Shown: in pieces, positions 24,666-32,798 of the stretch
Numbering within the stretch: the first letter of the stretch is position 1
Layout: each line of letters starts with the position of its first letter
Assembly (NCBI RefSeq): GCF_947502395.1
Contig: NZ_CANMZM010000003.1
Location: forward strand, 772,709-836,708
DNA length: 64,000 nt
DNA from: an uncultured Erythrobacter sp.
GTDB taxonomy: Bacteria; Pseudomonadota; Alphaproteobacteria; Sphingomonadales; Sphingomonadaceae
Direction of reading: 5' to 3'
Notes under the pieces: generated by a model
The model's input: only the letters and a program-made list of their open reading frames with translations
The model's database searches: none
Told to the model about the DNA's origin: nothing
Program-made: the position numbers and the translations under genes

Positions 24666-25787
24666 ATGAAAATTGCTGTTCTGAAAGAGCGTGCCGCTGG
24701 CGAAATGCGGGTGGCTGCGACCCCTGAAACGGTGAAGAAATTCATCGCTTTGGGCAATGAGTTTGCGGTCGAGAAAGGCGCTGGCCTTACTGCCTCGATT
24801 CCCGATGAGGCCTATGCTGAAGCGGGGGCCACGGTCGGAACGGCTGCTGCGACCGTCAAGAGCGCAGACATTGTACTGGGTGTGCAGGCTCCCGAGGTCG
24901 CCAATCTCAAGGGTGCCAATGCCGGCGCCTGGGTAGCGGCTCTATTCGGCCCATTTCAGAACGGCGATCTGCTGGATGCCTATGCCAAAGCGGGTTTCGA
25001 AGCGCTTTCGATGGAATTCATGCCGCGCATCACCCGCGCGCAGTCGATGGATGTTCTTTCGAGCCAGTCCAACCTCGCAGGCTACAAGGCCGTTTTGGCC
25101 GCCGCGGATACCTATGGCCGCGCTTTCCCAATGATGATGACAGCAGCTGGCACGGTTCAGGCCGCGCGATGCTTTATCATGGGCGTGGGCGTCGCAGGCC
25201 TTCAAGCCATCGCGACGGCGCGGCGCTTGGGAGCGCAGGTTTCGGCGACAGACGTGCGCTCAGCCACTAAGGAACAGATTGAAAGCCTTGGCGCGAAAGC
25301 GATTTTCGTGACCGAAGTCGAAGGCATCGAAGGCGAAGGTTCGGGCGGTTACGCCACCGAGATGAGTGATGAGTATAAGGCCGCGCAAGCCAAGCTTGTC
25401 TCTGAGCACATCGCCAAGCAGGACATTGTGATTACCACCGCCCTGATCCCAGGCCGCGCGGCGCCCGTGCTGATCACGGACAAGCAGATCGCTACGATGA
25501 AGCCGGGCAGCGTGATCTATGACTTGGCCGTTGCCCAAGGCGGCAACGTCGAAGGCTCTAAGCCAGACAAAATTGTCGAGAAGCACGGTGTGAAGATCAT
25601 CGGCTACTCCAATACGCCTGCGCATCTGGCAGCAGATGCATCGGCGTTGTTCGCGCGCAATCACTACAACTTCCTCTCCGCATTTTGGGACGCCGAGACC
25701 GGCAAGCCTGAACTCGACGAGGAAATCGGCGATGCGATCCGTCTGACAAAGGGTGGCGAAATGGTGAACGAGAGGCTTCAGGGGTGA
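24666..25787 (+). CDS. pntAA: NAD(P) transhydrogenase subunit alpha, part 1
   Basis: A 373-residue NAD(H)-binding domain I of the proton-translocating transhydrogenase, which makes NADPH from NADH using the proton gradient. It carries the alanine-dehydrogenase/PNT N-terminal domain (KIAVLKERAAGEMRVAATPETVKKF) and the dinucleotide-binding GVGVAGLQAIATARRLGAQVSATDVR. The three-gene form (separate AA, AB and B) is usual in alphaproteobacteria. Its stop TGA overlaps the next gene's ATG (TGATG). Confidence 0.95.
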   Translation: MKIAVLKERAAGEMRVAATPETVKKFIALGNEFAVEKGAGLTASIPDEAYAEAGATVGTAAATVKSADIVLGVQAPEVANLKGANAGAWVAALFGPFQNGDLLDAYAKAGFEALSMEFMPRITRAQSMDVLSSQSNLAGYKAVLAAADTYGRAFPMMMTAAGTVQAARCFIMGVGVAGLQAIATARRLGAQVSATDVRSATKEQIESLGAKAIFVTEVEGIEGEGSGGYATEMSDEYKAAQAKLVSEHIAKQDIVITTALIPGRAAPVLITDKQIATMKPGSVIYDLAVAQGGNVEGSKPDKIVEKHGVKIIGYSNTPAHLAADASALFARNHYNFLSAFWDAETGKPELDEEIGDAIRLTKGGEMVNERLQG

Positions 25788-26215
25788 TGGCGGCCATGTG
25801 GCCTTTCATTCTGCCTGGGGCGCTTCTTGCCAGCGCCGCAGCCTGCGCAGGGCCGGGGGAAACTGTCCCAGTGCTCTACACCTATGACGATGTGATTAGT
25901 GGTGCTCAACTGAGGGCTGAGGCAGGTGTGGTTATCGGAGCGATCTTCAACCCTTGTGGTACGACCCCGGCGATGCAGCCGACCATTGATCGGTTCGAGC
26001 TGTTTGTTGAGAGCCTTCCGGCAGAGGCACAAAAACTCGACATGGCGATTGCCCGTGCGGACTATGACTATCAGATGTCGCTCGTTGATATCGCTTGTCC
26101 GGATTTCACGGAGCAGGAAACTCTTGAATACGAAAAACTCGAAATCTCAGTAGCTAACAGCGTGCTTGATAGAATGGATCGGCTGGTGACGCCTGTATCC
26201 GGACAGGACAAATAA
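25787..26215 (+). CDS. Unknown lipoprotein-like protein inside the pnt operon
   Basis: A 142-residue protein of unknown family, overlapping pntAA by one base and pntAB by one base, so translated in step with both. The N-terminus is a hydrophobic signal with a possible lipobox (SAAAC), then a mature acidic part with two more cysteines (NPCGTT and IACPDF) that could form a disulfide in the periplasm. The rest looks helical. Start at the ATG at 25787 or the one at 25796. Placement suggests a role with transhydrogenase, but that is inference. Confidence 0.7.
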   Translation: MAAMWPFILPGALLASAAACAGPGETVPVLYTYDDVISGAQLRAEAGVVIGAIFNPCGTTPAMQPTIDRFELFVESLPAEAQKLDMAIARADYDYQMSLVDIACPDFTEQETLEYEKLEISVANSVLDRMDRLVTPVSGQDK

Positions 26216-26499
26216 TGGACTTTATCTCAATCCTATCCATCTTCGTGCTGGCGTGTTTCGTCGGTTACTATGTGGTGTGGTCGGTGACACCCGCATTGCA
26301 CACGCCTTTGATGGCTGTGACCAATGCGATTTCTTCGGTGATTATCGTCGGCGCGCTTATCGCAGCGGCTGAGGCGACGAGCCCGCTTGCCAAGTGGCTG
26401 GGTCTTGCTGGCGTGGTGATGGCCTCGATCAATATCTTTGGCGGCTTTGCCGTAACGGAGCGAATGCTCGCCATGTATAAGAAGAAGGAGAAGAAGTGA
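26215..26499 (+). CDS. pntAB: NAD(P) transhydrogenase subunit alpha, part 2
   Basis: A 94-residue membrane subunit contributing three helices (FISILSIFVLACFVGYYVVW, AISSVIIVGALIAAAE, GLAGVVMASINIFGGFAVTERML) to the proton channel of transhydrogenase. The motif VTPALHTPLMAVTNAISS is conserved in PntA C-terminal domains. Starts with the TAATG overlap and ends with the TGATG overlap into pntB. Confidence 0.95.
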   Translation: MDFISILSIFVLACFVGYYVVWSVTPALHTPLMAVTNAISSVIIVGALIAAAEATSPLAKWLGLAGVVMASINIFGGFAVTERMLAMYKKKEKK

Positions 26500-28019
26500 T
26501 GAGCTTCTCGCTTCTCGCAGCTTCTGCTGAATTCGCTCCGGTGGAGTGTGTTGCCGACTGTACACCAGAGCAATGGGCGGCCCAAGGACTGCTTCATGGC
26601 CCGATGCAAGAGTCTGTGGCAGCACTCGCCTACCTTGCAGCAGGCGTCTTCTTCATCCTTGCGCTTCGTGGGCTTTCATCGCCAGCTTCAAGCCGTGCGG
26701 GTAACCGTAATGGCATGATCGGTATGGCGATTGCTCTGGTGACGACGCTGGTCACCCACGACATTGCCAACATTGTCGAGATCGGGATTGCGATTTTCTT
26801 GGGCGCAATCATTGGCGTCACTATCGCGCGTAAGATCGCCATGACGGCAATGCCTGAACTGGTTGCGGGCTTTCACTCGCTTGTAGGCTTGGCGGCTGTG
26901 GTCGTCGGCCTTGCAGCGTGGCTTAACCCGGGTGCATTTGGCATTCTGGACGAGGCTGGTCAGATCCTTGTCGTGAGCCGCGTGGAGCTGGGACTTGGCA
27001 TCGCAATCGGTGCGATTACTTTCTCAGGTTCGGTTATTGCCTTCTTGAAATTGTCGGGCCGGATGAGTGGTTCTCCCATCCTCTTGCCACTTCGACACTT
27101 CATCAATCTGGGTACGCTTGCCGCGATCCTTGGCTTGATCACAGCCTACGCTCTGAGTGGCGCTGGCGGTCCGGGCGAAGGAATGTTGATCATCTGGATC
27201 ACCATTCTTGCTTTCCTCATCGGTTTCCTCCTCATCATCCCGATTGGAGGCGCGGACATGCCAGTCGTTGTCTCCATGCTGAACAGCTATTCCGGCTGGG
27301 CGGCAGCGGCCATGGGCTTTACCCTGGGCAACAGCGCCATGATCATAACCGGCGCGCTTGTCGGCTCATCGGGTGCGATTCTTTCCTATATCATGTGCCG
27401 CGCCATGAACCGCAGCTTCATTAGCGTGATTGCGGGTGGCTTTGGCGCGGATGCGAGCGCTGGCGGCGGCGGAGAGCCCCGCGAGCAGCGTCCATACAAG
27501 CAGGGTAGCGCCGACGACGCAGCATTCATGCTGGAGCAGGCCGAGAAGGTCATTATCATCCCCGGCTATGGTATGGCGGTGGCACAGGCTCAGCATGTGC
27601 TGCGCGAAATGGCAGATGCGCTCAAAGAGAAGGGCGTTGAGGTCAAGTATGCAATCCACCCTGTCGCTGGGCGGATGCCGGGTCATATGAACGTGCTTCT
27701 GGCAGAGGCGAACGTGCCTTATGACGAAGTGTTTGAGCTTGAGGACATTAACTCAGAGTTCGCGCAAACCGATGTCGCCTTCATCATCGGCGCAAACGAC
27801 GTGGTTAACCCAGCGGCGAAAACCGACAAGAGCTCGCCAATCTACGGCATGCCCGTTTTCGATGTGGACAAGGCCAAGCAGGTCTTCTTCATCAAGCGCT
27901 CTATGGGCGGCGTAGGCTATGCTGGCGTCGATAACGATGTGTTCTACATGAACCAGACCGTGATGCTTCTGTCTGATGCCAAGAAGATGGTCGAAGAGAT
28001 CGTGAAGGCGTTGGACTGA
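26499..28019 (+). CDS. pntB: NAD(P) transhydrogenase subunit beta
   Basis: A 506-residue subunit: about nine membrane helices forming the proton path, then the NADP(H)-binding domain III from about residue 330. That domain has VIIIPGYGMAVAQAQH, the NADP loop AIHPVAGRMPGHMNVLLAEANVPYDEV, FIIGANDVVNPAAK and IKRSMGGVGYAGVDN, all diagnostic. The ATG at 26499 overlaps the pntAB stop. Ends 2 bases before a small membrane-anchored protein gene, probably co-transcribed. Confidence 0.96.
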   Translation: MSFSLLAASAEFAPVECVADCTPEQWAAQGLLHGPMQESVAALAYLAAGVFFILALRGLSSPASSRAGNRNGMIGMAIALVTTLVTHDIANIVEIGIAIFLGAIIGVTIARKIAMTAMPELVAGFHSLVGLAAVVVGLAAWLNPGAFGILDEAGQILVVSRVELGLGIAIGAITFSGSVIAFLKLSGRMSGSPILLPLRHFINLGTLAAILGLITAYALSGAGGPGEGMLIIWITILAFLIGFLLIIPIGGADMPVVVSMLNSYSGWAAAAMGFTLGNSAMIITGALVGSSGAILSYIMCRAMNRSFISVIAGGFGADASAGGGGEPREQRPYKQGSADDAAFMLEQAEKVIIIPGYGMAVAQAQHVLREMADALKEKGVEVKYAIHPVAGRMPGHMNVLLAEANVPYDEVFELEDINSEFAQTDVAFIIGANDVVNPAAKTDKSSPIYGMPVFDVDKAKQVFFIKRSMGGVGYAGVDNDVFYMNQTVMLLSDAKKMVEEIVKALD

Positions 28020-28021
28020 TT

Positions 28022-28387
28022 ATGGGAATGCGGCTCCTCGGTATTTTGGTCGCTATAGCCCTGATCGGTGCGGGCGTATGGGCCTTCACCCGCGACGGCG
28101 GGATATTGCAAACCGTTACGGAGGAGCGCGTTGAAGGCGCTCTGCTTGCCAACGGTATGCCACTACCGATGGCGGAGTGTATGGCGCCGCGCCTCACGGA
28201 GAGGCTCAGCATTGAGCAACTGCAGAAGCTGGAGAAGCTTGGCCCTCAAGGCGGTGAAGCGGTCATACCCGAATCCCGCTCAGAAGCCATCGCACGCCTT
28301 CGCCGGGTCGAAGACAGCGAGGCGGTCTCGGCGCTCATAGGCACTGCCACCAGCTGCGGCATCGAGCTCATTGGCAAGACATTGTAG
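28022..28387 (+). CDS. Small membrane-anchored protein after pntB
   Basis: A 121-residue protein: one N-terminal helix (MRLLGILVAIALIGAGVWAF), then a soluble, mostly helical part with two cysteines (AECMAPRL, TSCGIEL) spaced to allow a disulfide in the periplasm. No family recognised. It starts 2 bases after pntB and so belongs to the same transcript. A link with membrane energetics is a guess from position. Confidence 0.7.
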   Translation: MGMRLLGILVAIALIGAGVWAFTRDGGILQTVTEERVEGALLANGMPLPMAECMAPRLTERLSIEQLQKLEKLGPQGGEAVIPESRSEAIARLRRVEDSEAVSALIGTATSCGIELIGKTL

Positions 28388-28452
28388 GCACTCCGCGCTT
28401 GCATTCTCCCGATCGCTTGGCAAACTGCTAGGTGAAGAGGGAGATACATCAC

Positions 28453-29652
28453 ATGATCAGGATTTCATTGGCCGCAGTCTTGTTGGCGACAGCTGCTCCT
28501 GCACTGGCTGAAACGCACACCATCAGCCCAGGTGACGGCGCGCAAGAACGCCTGCAAGAGGCGCTAATCTTGGCTGAGCCCGGTGATGAAATTGTCCTTG
28601 AAGAAGGACGCTATACTCTGCTCGACGGCCTTAGCCTTGACGTTGATAATGTGACCGTTCGAGGCGCCGGTATGGACGGCACAGTGCTTGACTTCACCAA
28701 TCAGGCTGGAGCGGGTGAAGGTCTGTTGGTGACCTCAGATGGTGTGACCTTGCGCGATTTTGCGATGGAAAACCCAAAGGGTGACGGGATCAAATCCAAA
28801 GGCGCGGACAACATCGTCTATCACGCCATTCGGGTCACTTGGACCGAAGGGCCCAAGCCGACAAACGGTGCCTATGCGATCTATCCGGTGGAAAGCACCG
28901 GGGTGCTGGTCGACGGTGTGATCGTATCGGGCGCGTCGGACGCGGGCATTTACGTCGGCCAATCGAGCAAGATTACCGTCCGCAACTCAATCGCTGAATA
29001 CAATGTCGCCGGAATCGAGATCGAAAACAGCCGCGACGCCATTGTCGAGAACAACATAGCGCGCCACAACACGGGCGGCATCTTGGTGTTCGACCTTCCC
29101 GGCTTACCGGTAATGAACGGCGGCAATGTCATCGTGCGTCAGAATCTCGTAACAGAGAATACGACACCCAATTTCGCGCCTCCAGGAAACATTGTGGCTG
29201 GTGTTCGTCGCGGGACCGGCATCATGGTCATGGCCAATGAGAACGTTTGGGTCGAGAACAACGCGTTGGAAGACAATCCAACCGCGCCTTTCATGATCGT
29301 CGCCTACACACAGCAGTTCTCCGATGAGCGCTACAATCCCTACCCCCGCAATGTCGTGATCGGTGTGAATGCCGTGGACCGCGGCGGTTATGAACCTGAT
29401 CTCGACGGTGGTGAGGCGATTGCTCAGGCCTTTGGAGGTGAGCTTCCGCCAATCCTTTGGGATGGCCTAAGTGATCCCGAGCGCTCGGCACTCTATGTTA
29501 CCGGCGGAATTCCGGGATGGACCCTCAACCTGCCGGAGCAAGGCAAAGGCTTGGGCGGAGCCAATCCCGCTCCTCTTGATGCCAAGACCGCTCCCGAAGA
29601 CTGGGACAAGAGCGGGGTTGGCGCGCCGACAGAGCTTGAAACTCGCATCTGA
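28453..29652 (+). CDS. Secreted parallel beta-helix protein
   Basis: A 399-residue secreted protein with signal peptide MIRISLAAVLLATAAPALA and parallel beta-helix (PbH1) repeats. Stacks such as LLDGLSLDVDNVTVRGAG, VTLRDFAMENPKGDGIKS, GVLVDGVIVSGASDAGIYVG, ITVRNSIAEYNVAGIEIENS and AIVENNIARHNTGGILVF each form a rung. Relatives bind or modify polysaccharides. The next gene's ATG overlaps its stop (TGATG). Pairing with an SO2930-type diheme cytochrome is a recurring gene neighbourhood. Start ATG 28453; the upstream GTG at 28432 would lack a signal. Confidence 0.85.
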   Translation: MIRISLAAVLLATAAPALAETHTISPGDGAQERLQEALILAEPGDEIVLEEGRYTLLDGLSLDVDNVTVRGAGMDGTVLDFTNQAGAGEGLLVTSDGVTLRDFAMENPKGDGIKSKGADNIVYHAIRVTWTEGPKPTNGAYAIYPVESTGVLVDGVIVSGASDAGIYVGQSSKITVRNSIAEYNVAGIEIENSRDAIVENNIARHNTGGILVFDLPGLPVMNGGNVIVRQNLVTENTTPNFAPPGNIVAGVRRGTGIMVMANENVWVENNALEDNPTAPFMIVAYTQQFSDERYNPYPRNVVIGVNAVDRGGYEPDLDGGEAIAQAFGGELPPILWDGLSDPERSALYVTGGIPGWTLNLPEQGKGLGGANPAPLDAKTAPEDWDKSGVGAPTELETRI

Positions 29653-30674
29653 TGCGAGGGATTGGCTTTCTTCTTGCAGCTTCGGCTGCGCTTGCGGCAT
29701 CGGTGGTAGCGCAAGCGACTGGCATACCGAAGCCCATGGTCAATGATGAAGTGGTCACGGGTAAAGGTTTCCCGCGCACCCTTGGAGAATTCGGCTTCTT
29801 TCAGGATTATGGTGCGCGTGAACCGTCCGATTTCGTCCACCCGTATGAGCTCAATACGCCGCTCTTTTCGGATGGCGCGGAAAAGCTGCGCTACATCTAT
29901 GTGCCCGAAGGTGCACAGATGAATGCCGATGGGGAAGGCCTGCTCAAATTTCCTGTAGGCTCAGCCATCATCAAGACCTTTGCATTCGGTGAAGGTGACG
30001 AACAGCGGTTCATTGAGACGCGCGTGCTGCTGCACCGCTCGGACGGATGGCTCGCGCTCCCATACCGTTGGAATGAAGAGCAGACCGAGGCAAAGCTGGC
30101 TTTGGCTGGCGGACGGGTGCCGCTCACCACGCCGTCGGGTGAGGAAATCAGCTATCGCATCCCCAACAAGAACCAGTGCAAGGCATGTCACTCGGTCGAT
30201 GGCGAGGTTATTCCCATTGGTCCCAAAGCGCGGAACCTCTCGGGCGAATGGCTTGCCTCGATGCATAAACAAGGCTGGCTCGACCAGGTGGCTGAGGGTG
30301 CAGATACGCTACCTCTGTGGAGTGATCCCAGCGCCTCAACAGACGCGCGCGCGCGGGCCTATCTCGATCTGAATTGCGCCCACTGCCACCGTCCAGGCGG
30401 CGGCGCTTCCAATTCAGGGCTCGACCTCAGCTGGGAGCAACAAGACGCTTTCGCTATTGGGATCAACAAGCCGCCAGTTGCAGCAGGGCGCGGGGCAGGG
30501 GGGCTGCTTGTCTCCATCGAGCCCGGCAAGCCTGAAAAATCTATTCTGGTGCACCGCATGAACTCTAATGAGCCGGGTGTTGCTATGCCTGAACTTGGAC
30601 GTTCCACGGTCGACAAAGAGGCCGTCACGCTCATTCGCGATTGGATCGCGCAAATGGATCAAGGGACAGAATAA
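29652..30674 (+). CDS. SO2930-family diheme c-type cytochrome
   Basis: A 340-residue periplasmic cytochrome with signal peptide (MRGIGFLLAASAALAASVVAQA) and two CxxCH heme sites: CKACH at 176-180 and CAHCH at 242-246. The N-terminal half (TLGEFGFFQDYGAREPSDFVHPYELNTPLFSDGAEK...) is the characteristic SO2930 domain. Methionines such as in GVAMPELGRS may be axial ligands. The role is probably electron transfer from an unknown substrate. Overlaps the beta-helix gene and the hydrolase gene by one base each, so strictly coupled. Confidence 0.88.
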   Translation: MRGIGFLLAASAALAASVVAQATGIPKPMVNDEVVTGKGFPRTLGEFGFFQDYGAREPSDFVHPYELNTPLFSDGAEKLRYIYVPEGAQMNADGEGLLKFPVGSAIIKTFAFGEGDEQRFIETRVLLHRSDGWLALPYRWNEEQTEAKLALAGGRVPLTTPSGEEISYRIPNKNQCKACHSVDGEVIPIGPKARNLSGEWLASMHKQGWLDQVAEGADTLPLWSDPSASTDARARAYLDLNCAHCHRPGGGASNSGLDLSWEQQDAFAIGINKPPVAAGRGAGGLLVSIEPGKPEKSILVHRMNSNEPGVAMPELGRSTVDKEAVTLIRDWIAQMDQGTE

Positions 30675-31636
30675 TGAAGTGGGTTTTGCGCATTTTGGGC
30701 GTCCTTGTCGCGCTGTTGGTCGTCGTCTTTCTCGTCTTCCGCGTGCCAGATACAGACCGCGATGCAATGCGCGCCAAGTACGGCGGTGAGCCCTCACAAT
30801 TTGTAACCCTTGCGAACGGACAAGAAGTGCATCTACGCGATGAAGGCCCGCGCGACGCTTTGCCGATCATTCTGCTCCATGGGTCCGCCGCTGACCTGCA
30901 CACATGGCAACCCTGGGCGGATGGTCTTAGCTCAGACTATCGCGTCATCCGCTATGATCAGATTGGGCATGGCCTTACCGGCCCGGCGGTGGGGGGAACC
31001 TACACGCTTGCCGATTTTACTGGTGACGTCGAACGGATCGCCGATCACCTTGGCTTGGAGCGTTTTGTGCTTGGTGGAAACTCGATGGGAGGATGGGTCA
31101 CTGCCGGGTACGCGCTCGAGAATCCTGAACGCCTTGCAGGCATTGTTCTGGTCGACGCGAGTGGATCACCTGTTCGGAGAACGAGCGGCTCGGGAGGCAA
31201 CACCGGATTCTCGATCGCTACCACACCGGTTCTGAACCAGGGGATGCGCTTTATCACCCCACGCAGCATTATCGAGCGGAGCCTATCCCAGAGCGTTTCC
31301 AACCAGGAAATTGTCACCCCTGAGGCGGTAGACCGCTATTGGGAGTTGCTGCGCTATCCGGGCAATCGAGCGGCCACTATTGATCGCTTTGCCACAAAGC
31401 GCGTGGTTTATTCCGATGAGGATATTCGCAGCCTGACGATGCCAACGCTGATTTTATGGGGCGAAGAGGATGCTCTGACGCCGGTAGAAGCAGGGACATG
31501 GTATCACAAGCGCCTGCCAAGTTCCTCGCTCATCGCCTATCCTGGGATCGGACATTTGCCGCATGAAGAGGCGCCTGAAGCGACGCTGACAGATCTCAGA
31601 GCATGGCTGAATACTTTGGAGCCTGAGGTTCCTTAA
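30674..31636 (+). CDS. Membrane-anchored alpha/beta hydrolase
   Basis: A 320-residue alpha/beta hydrolase with an N-terminal helix (VLRILGVLVALLVVVFLVFRV), so it faces the periplasm. The nucleophile serine is S137 in GGNSMGGW; the acid is likely in LWGEEDALTP and the histidine in GIGHLPHEE, with the oxyanion loop in LLHGSAADLHTW. Substrate unknown (ester or epoxide-type family). Third gene of the beta-helix, cytochrome and hydrolase operon. The ORF opens at 30641 but the ATG at 30674 overlaps the cytochrome stop. Confidence 0.88.
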   Translation: MKWVLRILGVLVALLVVVFLVFRVPDTDRDAMRAKYGGEPSQFVTLANGQEVHLRDEGPRDALPIILLHGSAADLHTWQPWADGLSSDYRVIRYDQIGHGLTGPAVGGTYTLADFTGDVERIADHLGLERFVLGGNSMGGWVTAGYALENPERLAGIVLVDASGSPVRRTSGSGGNTGFSIATTPVLNQGMRFITPRSIIERSLSQSVSNQEIVTPEAVDRYWELLRYPGNRAATIDRFATKRVVYSDEDIRSLTMPTLILWGEEDALTPVEAGTWYHKRLPSSSLIAYPGIGHLPHEEAPEATLTDLRAWLNTLEPEVP

Positions 31637-31754
31637 CCGCACACTTACCATCTAACGAACTAATTTTGCCAGATTTCTAACGTGCTATGGACGGATGCAC
31701 GCATGGATCGCTACACCCATTGTGCACTGCAGTGAGAATCGAGGGAAAGCTCTC

Positions 31755-32444
31755 TTGCGAAAATTGGGCATGATTGGTGGGATGAGCTGGGTCTCAACCC
31801 GCATTTACTACGACCGGATCAATCGTATCGTACAACGCCGTGCGGCCCCTATGGCCTCGGCGCCTTTGCTGATTGAGAGCCTCGATTTCTGCCAGCTTTA
31901 CGCGCTGCGGGAGGACAAGGAATGGCAGCGCGCCAGCGATATCTTGAGTGAGAGCGCCAAGCGGCTTGAAGCGGCAGGGGCTGAAGCTTTGATCATCAAC
32001 GCCAACTCCATGCACAAACTTTATGATGAAGTCGCAGCTCAGGTCGATGTTCCGATCCTTCATATTGCAGATTACGTTGGCAAAGCACTGAAGACAGCGG
32101 GCTGCAAGAGCGCGGCTATTTTGGGCACGCGCAACGTTATGACTGAAAGCTTCTATCGCAAGCGGCTGGTCGCTCAGGGTGTCGACTTGCTCCCGCCGAA
32201 TATGACCAATGTCGAGATCATGGATAAGATTATCTATGACGAATTGATGGTGGGCAAAGTCACCCGCGATGCCGAGCGTGCGATGAAAACGATCATAACC
32301 AACAAATCGCAAGATGGGGCCGAAGCGATTGTCCTTGCGTGCACTGAGCTTGACCTGATTGTGGACGTCGATGCCAATGTTCTGCCCGTTTTCGATTCAA
32401 CCCGCATTCACTGTGAAGCGGCCGCGAATTGGATTCTGGAGTAG
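31755..32444 (+). CDS. Aspartate/glutamate racemase family protein
   Basis: A 229-residue PLP-independent racemase-fold protein. Starts with GMIGGMSW, as in YgeA-type amino acid racemases. The usual start region MRKLGMIGG implies a TTG start at 31755, 6 bases after GGAAAG; the ATG at 31770 is shorter. The second catalytic cysteine is present in VLACTELDL. The first, a Cys or Thr before N-(T/S)-x-H in relatives, is alanine here (NANSMHKL), so activity may be altered. A terminator lies 180 bases downstream. Confidence 0.85.
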   Translation: MRKLGMIGGMSWVSTRIYYDRINRIVQRRAAPMASAPLLIESLDFCQLYALREDKEWQRASDILSESAKRLEAAGAEALIINANSMHKLYDEVAAQVDVPILHIADYVGKALKTAGCKSAAILGTRNVMTESFYRKRLVAQGVDLLPPNMTNVEIMDKIIYDELMVGKVTRDAERAMKTIITNKSQDGAEAIVLACTELDLIVDVDANVLPVFDSTRIHCEAAANWILE

Positions 32445-32676
32445 GTCACGGTGAATTAGCACTCGCCCTGTCGCTCGCAAAGAACATTTGGCCGCATCTA
32501 CACTGAGGGTGGGGTGCATGTTTAGTTTCCGCCGCTTACCCGGAATCCTGTGCTTGTCATCATAATGAAATAGACAAGCTTGGGTCTTCGGGTCGCGCCG
32601 ATGACCCGAGAGCTGCAAGGCTCTTGGGGCCGCTTACCACCCCCCCATTGCACCCGGTGAGCGGTCCCATTTTTTT
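32445..32676 (+). ncRNA. Possible structured small RNA or long 3' leader
   Basis: No protein-coding frame is supported between the racemase and dgt. From 32552, four stem-loops follow in a row: GCTTGTC/GACAAGC (32552-32558 with 32573-32579), TCGGGTC/GACCCGA (32588-32594 with 32603-32609), AGAGC/GCTCT (32609-32613 with 32620-32624), then the terminator stem. Such packing is typical of a bacterial small RNA or a structured 3' UTR. No known RNA family is recognised and no convincing promoter is seen. Confidence 0.4.
32626..32676 (+). terminator. Rho-independent terminator
   Basis: GGGGCCGCTTACC at 32626-32638 pairs with GGTGAGCGGTCCC at 32656-32668 (13 bp, two G-U pairs), followed by seven T at 32670-32676. 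Ends transcription from the racemase gene or from the candidate RNA. Confidence 0.85.
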
Positions 32677-32798
32677 CAGTTACACCCTCTGAATCGATGC
32701 AGATTCAGCAAGCAGTTGATGCTGTCCACGACAATCCTTGTTAGTTGCCGATCTGTTCTGGTTGAGCGACGTTGGTCGCTCACCTAAGCGATAGAGCT

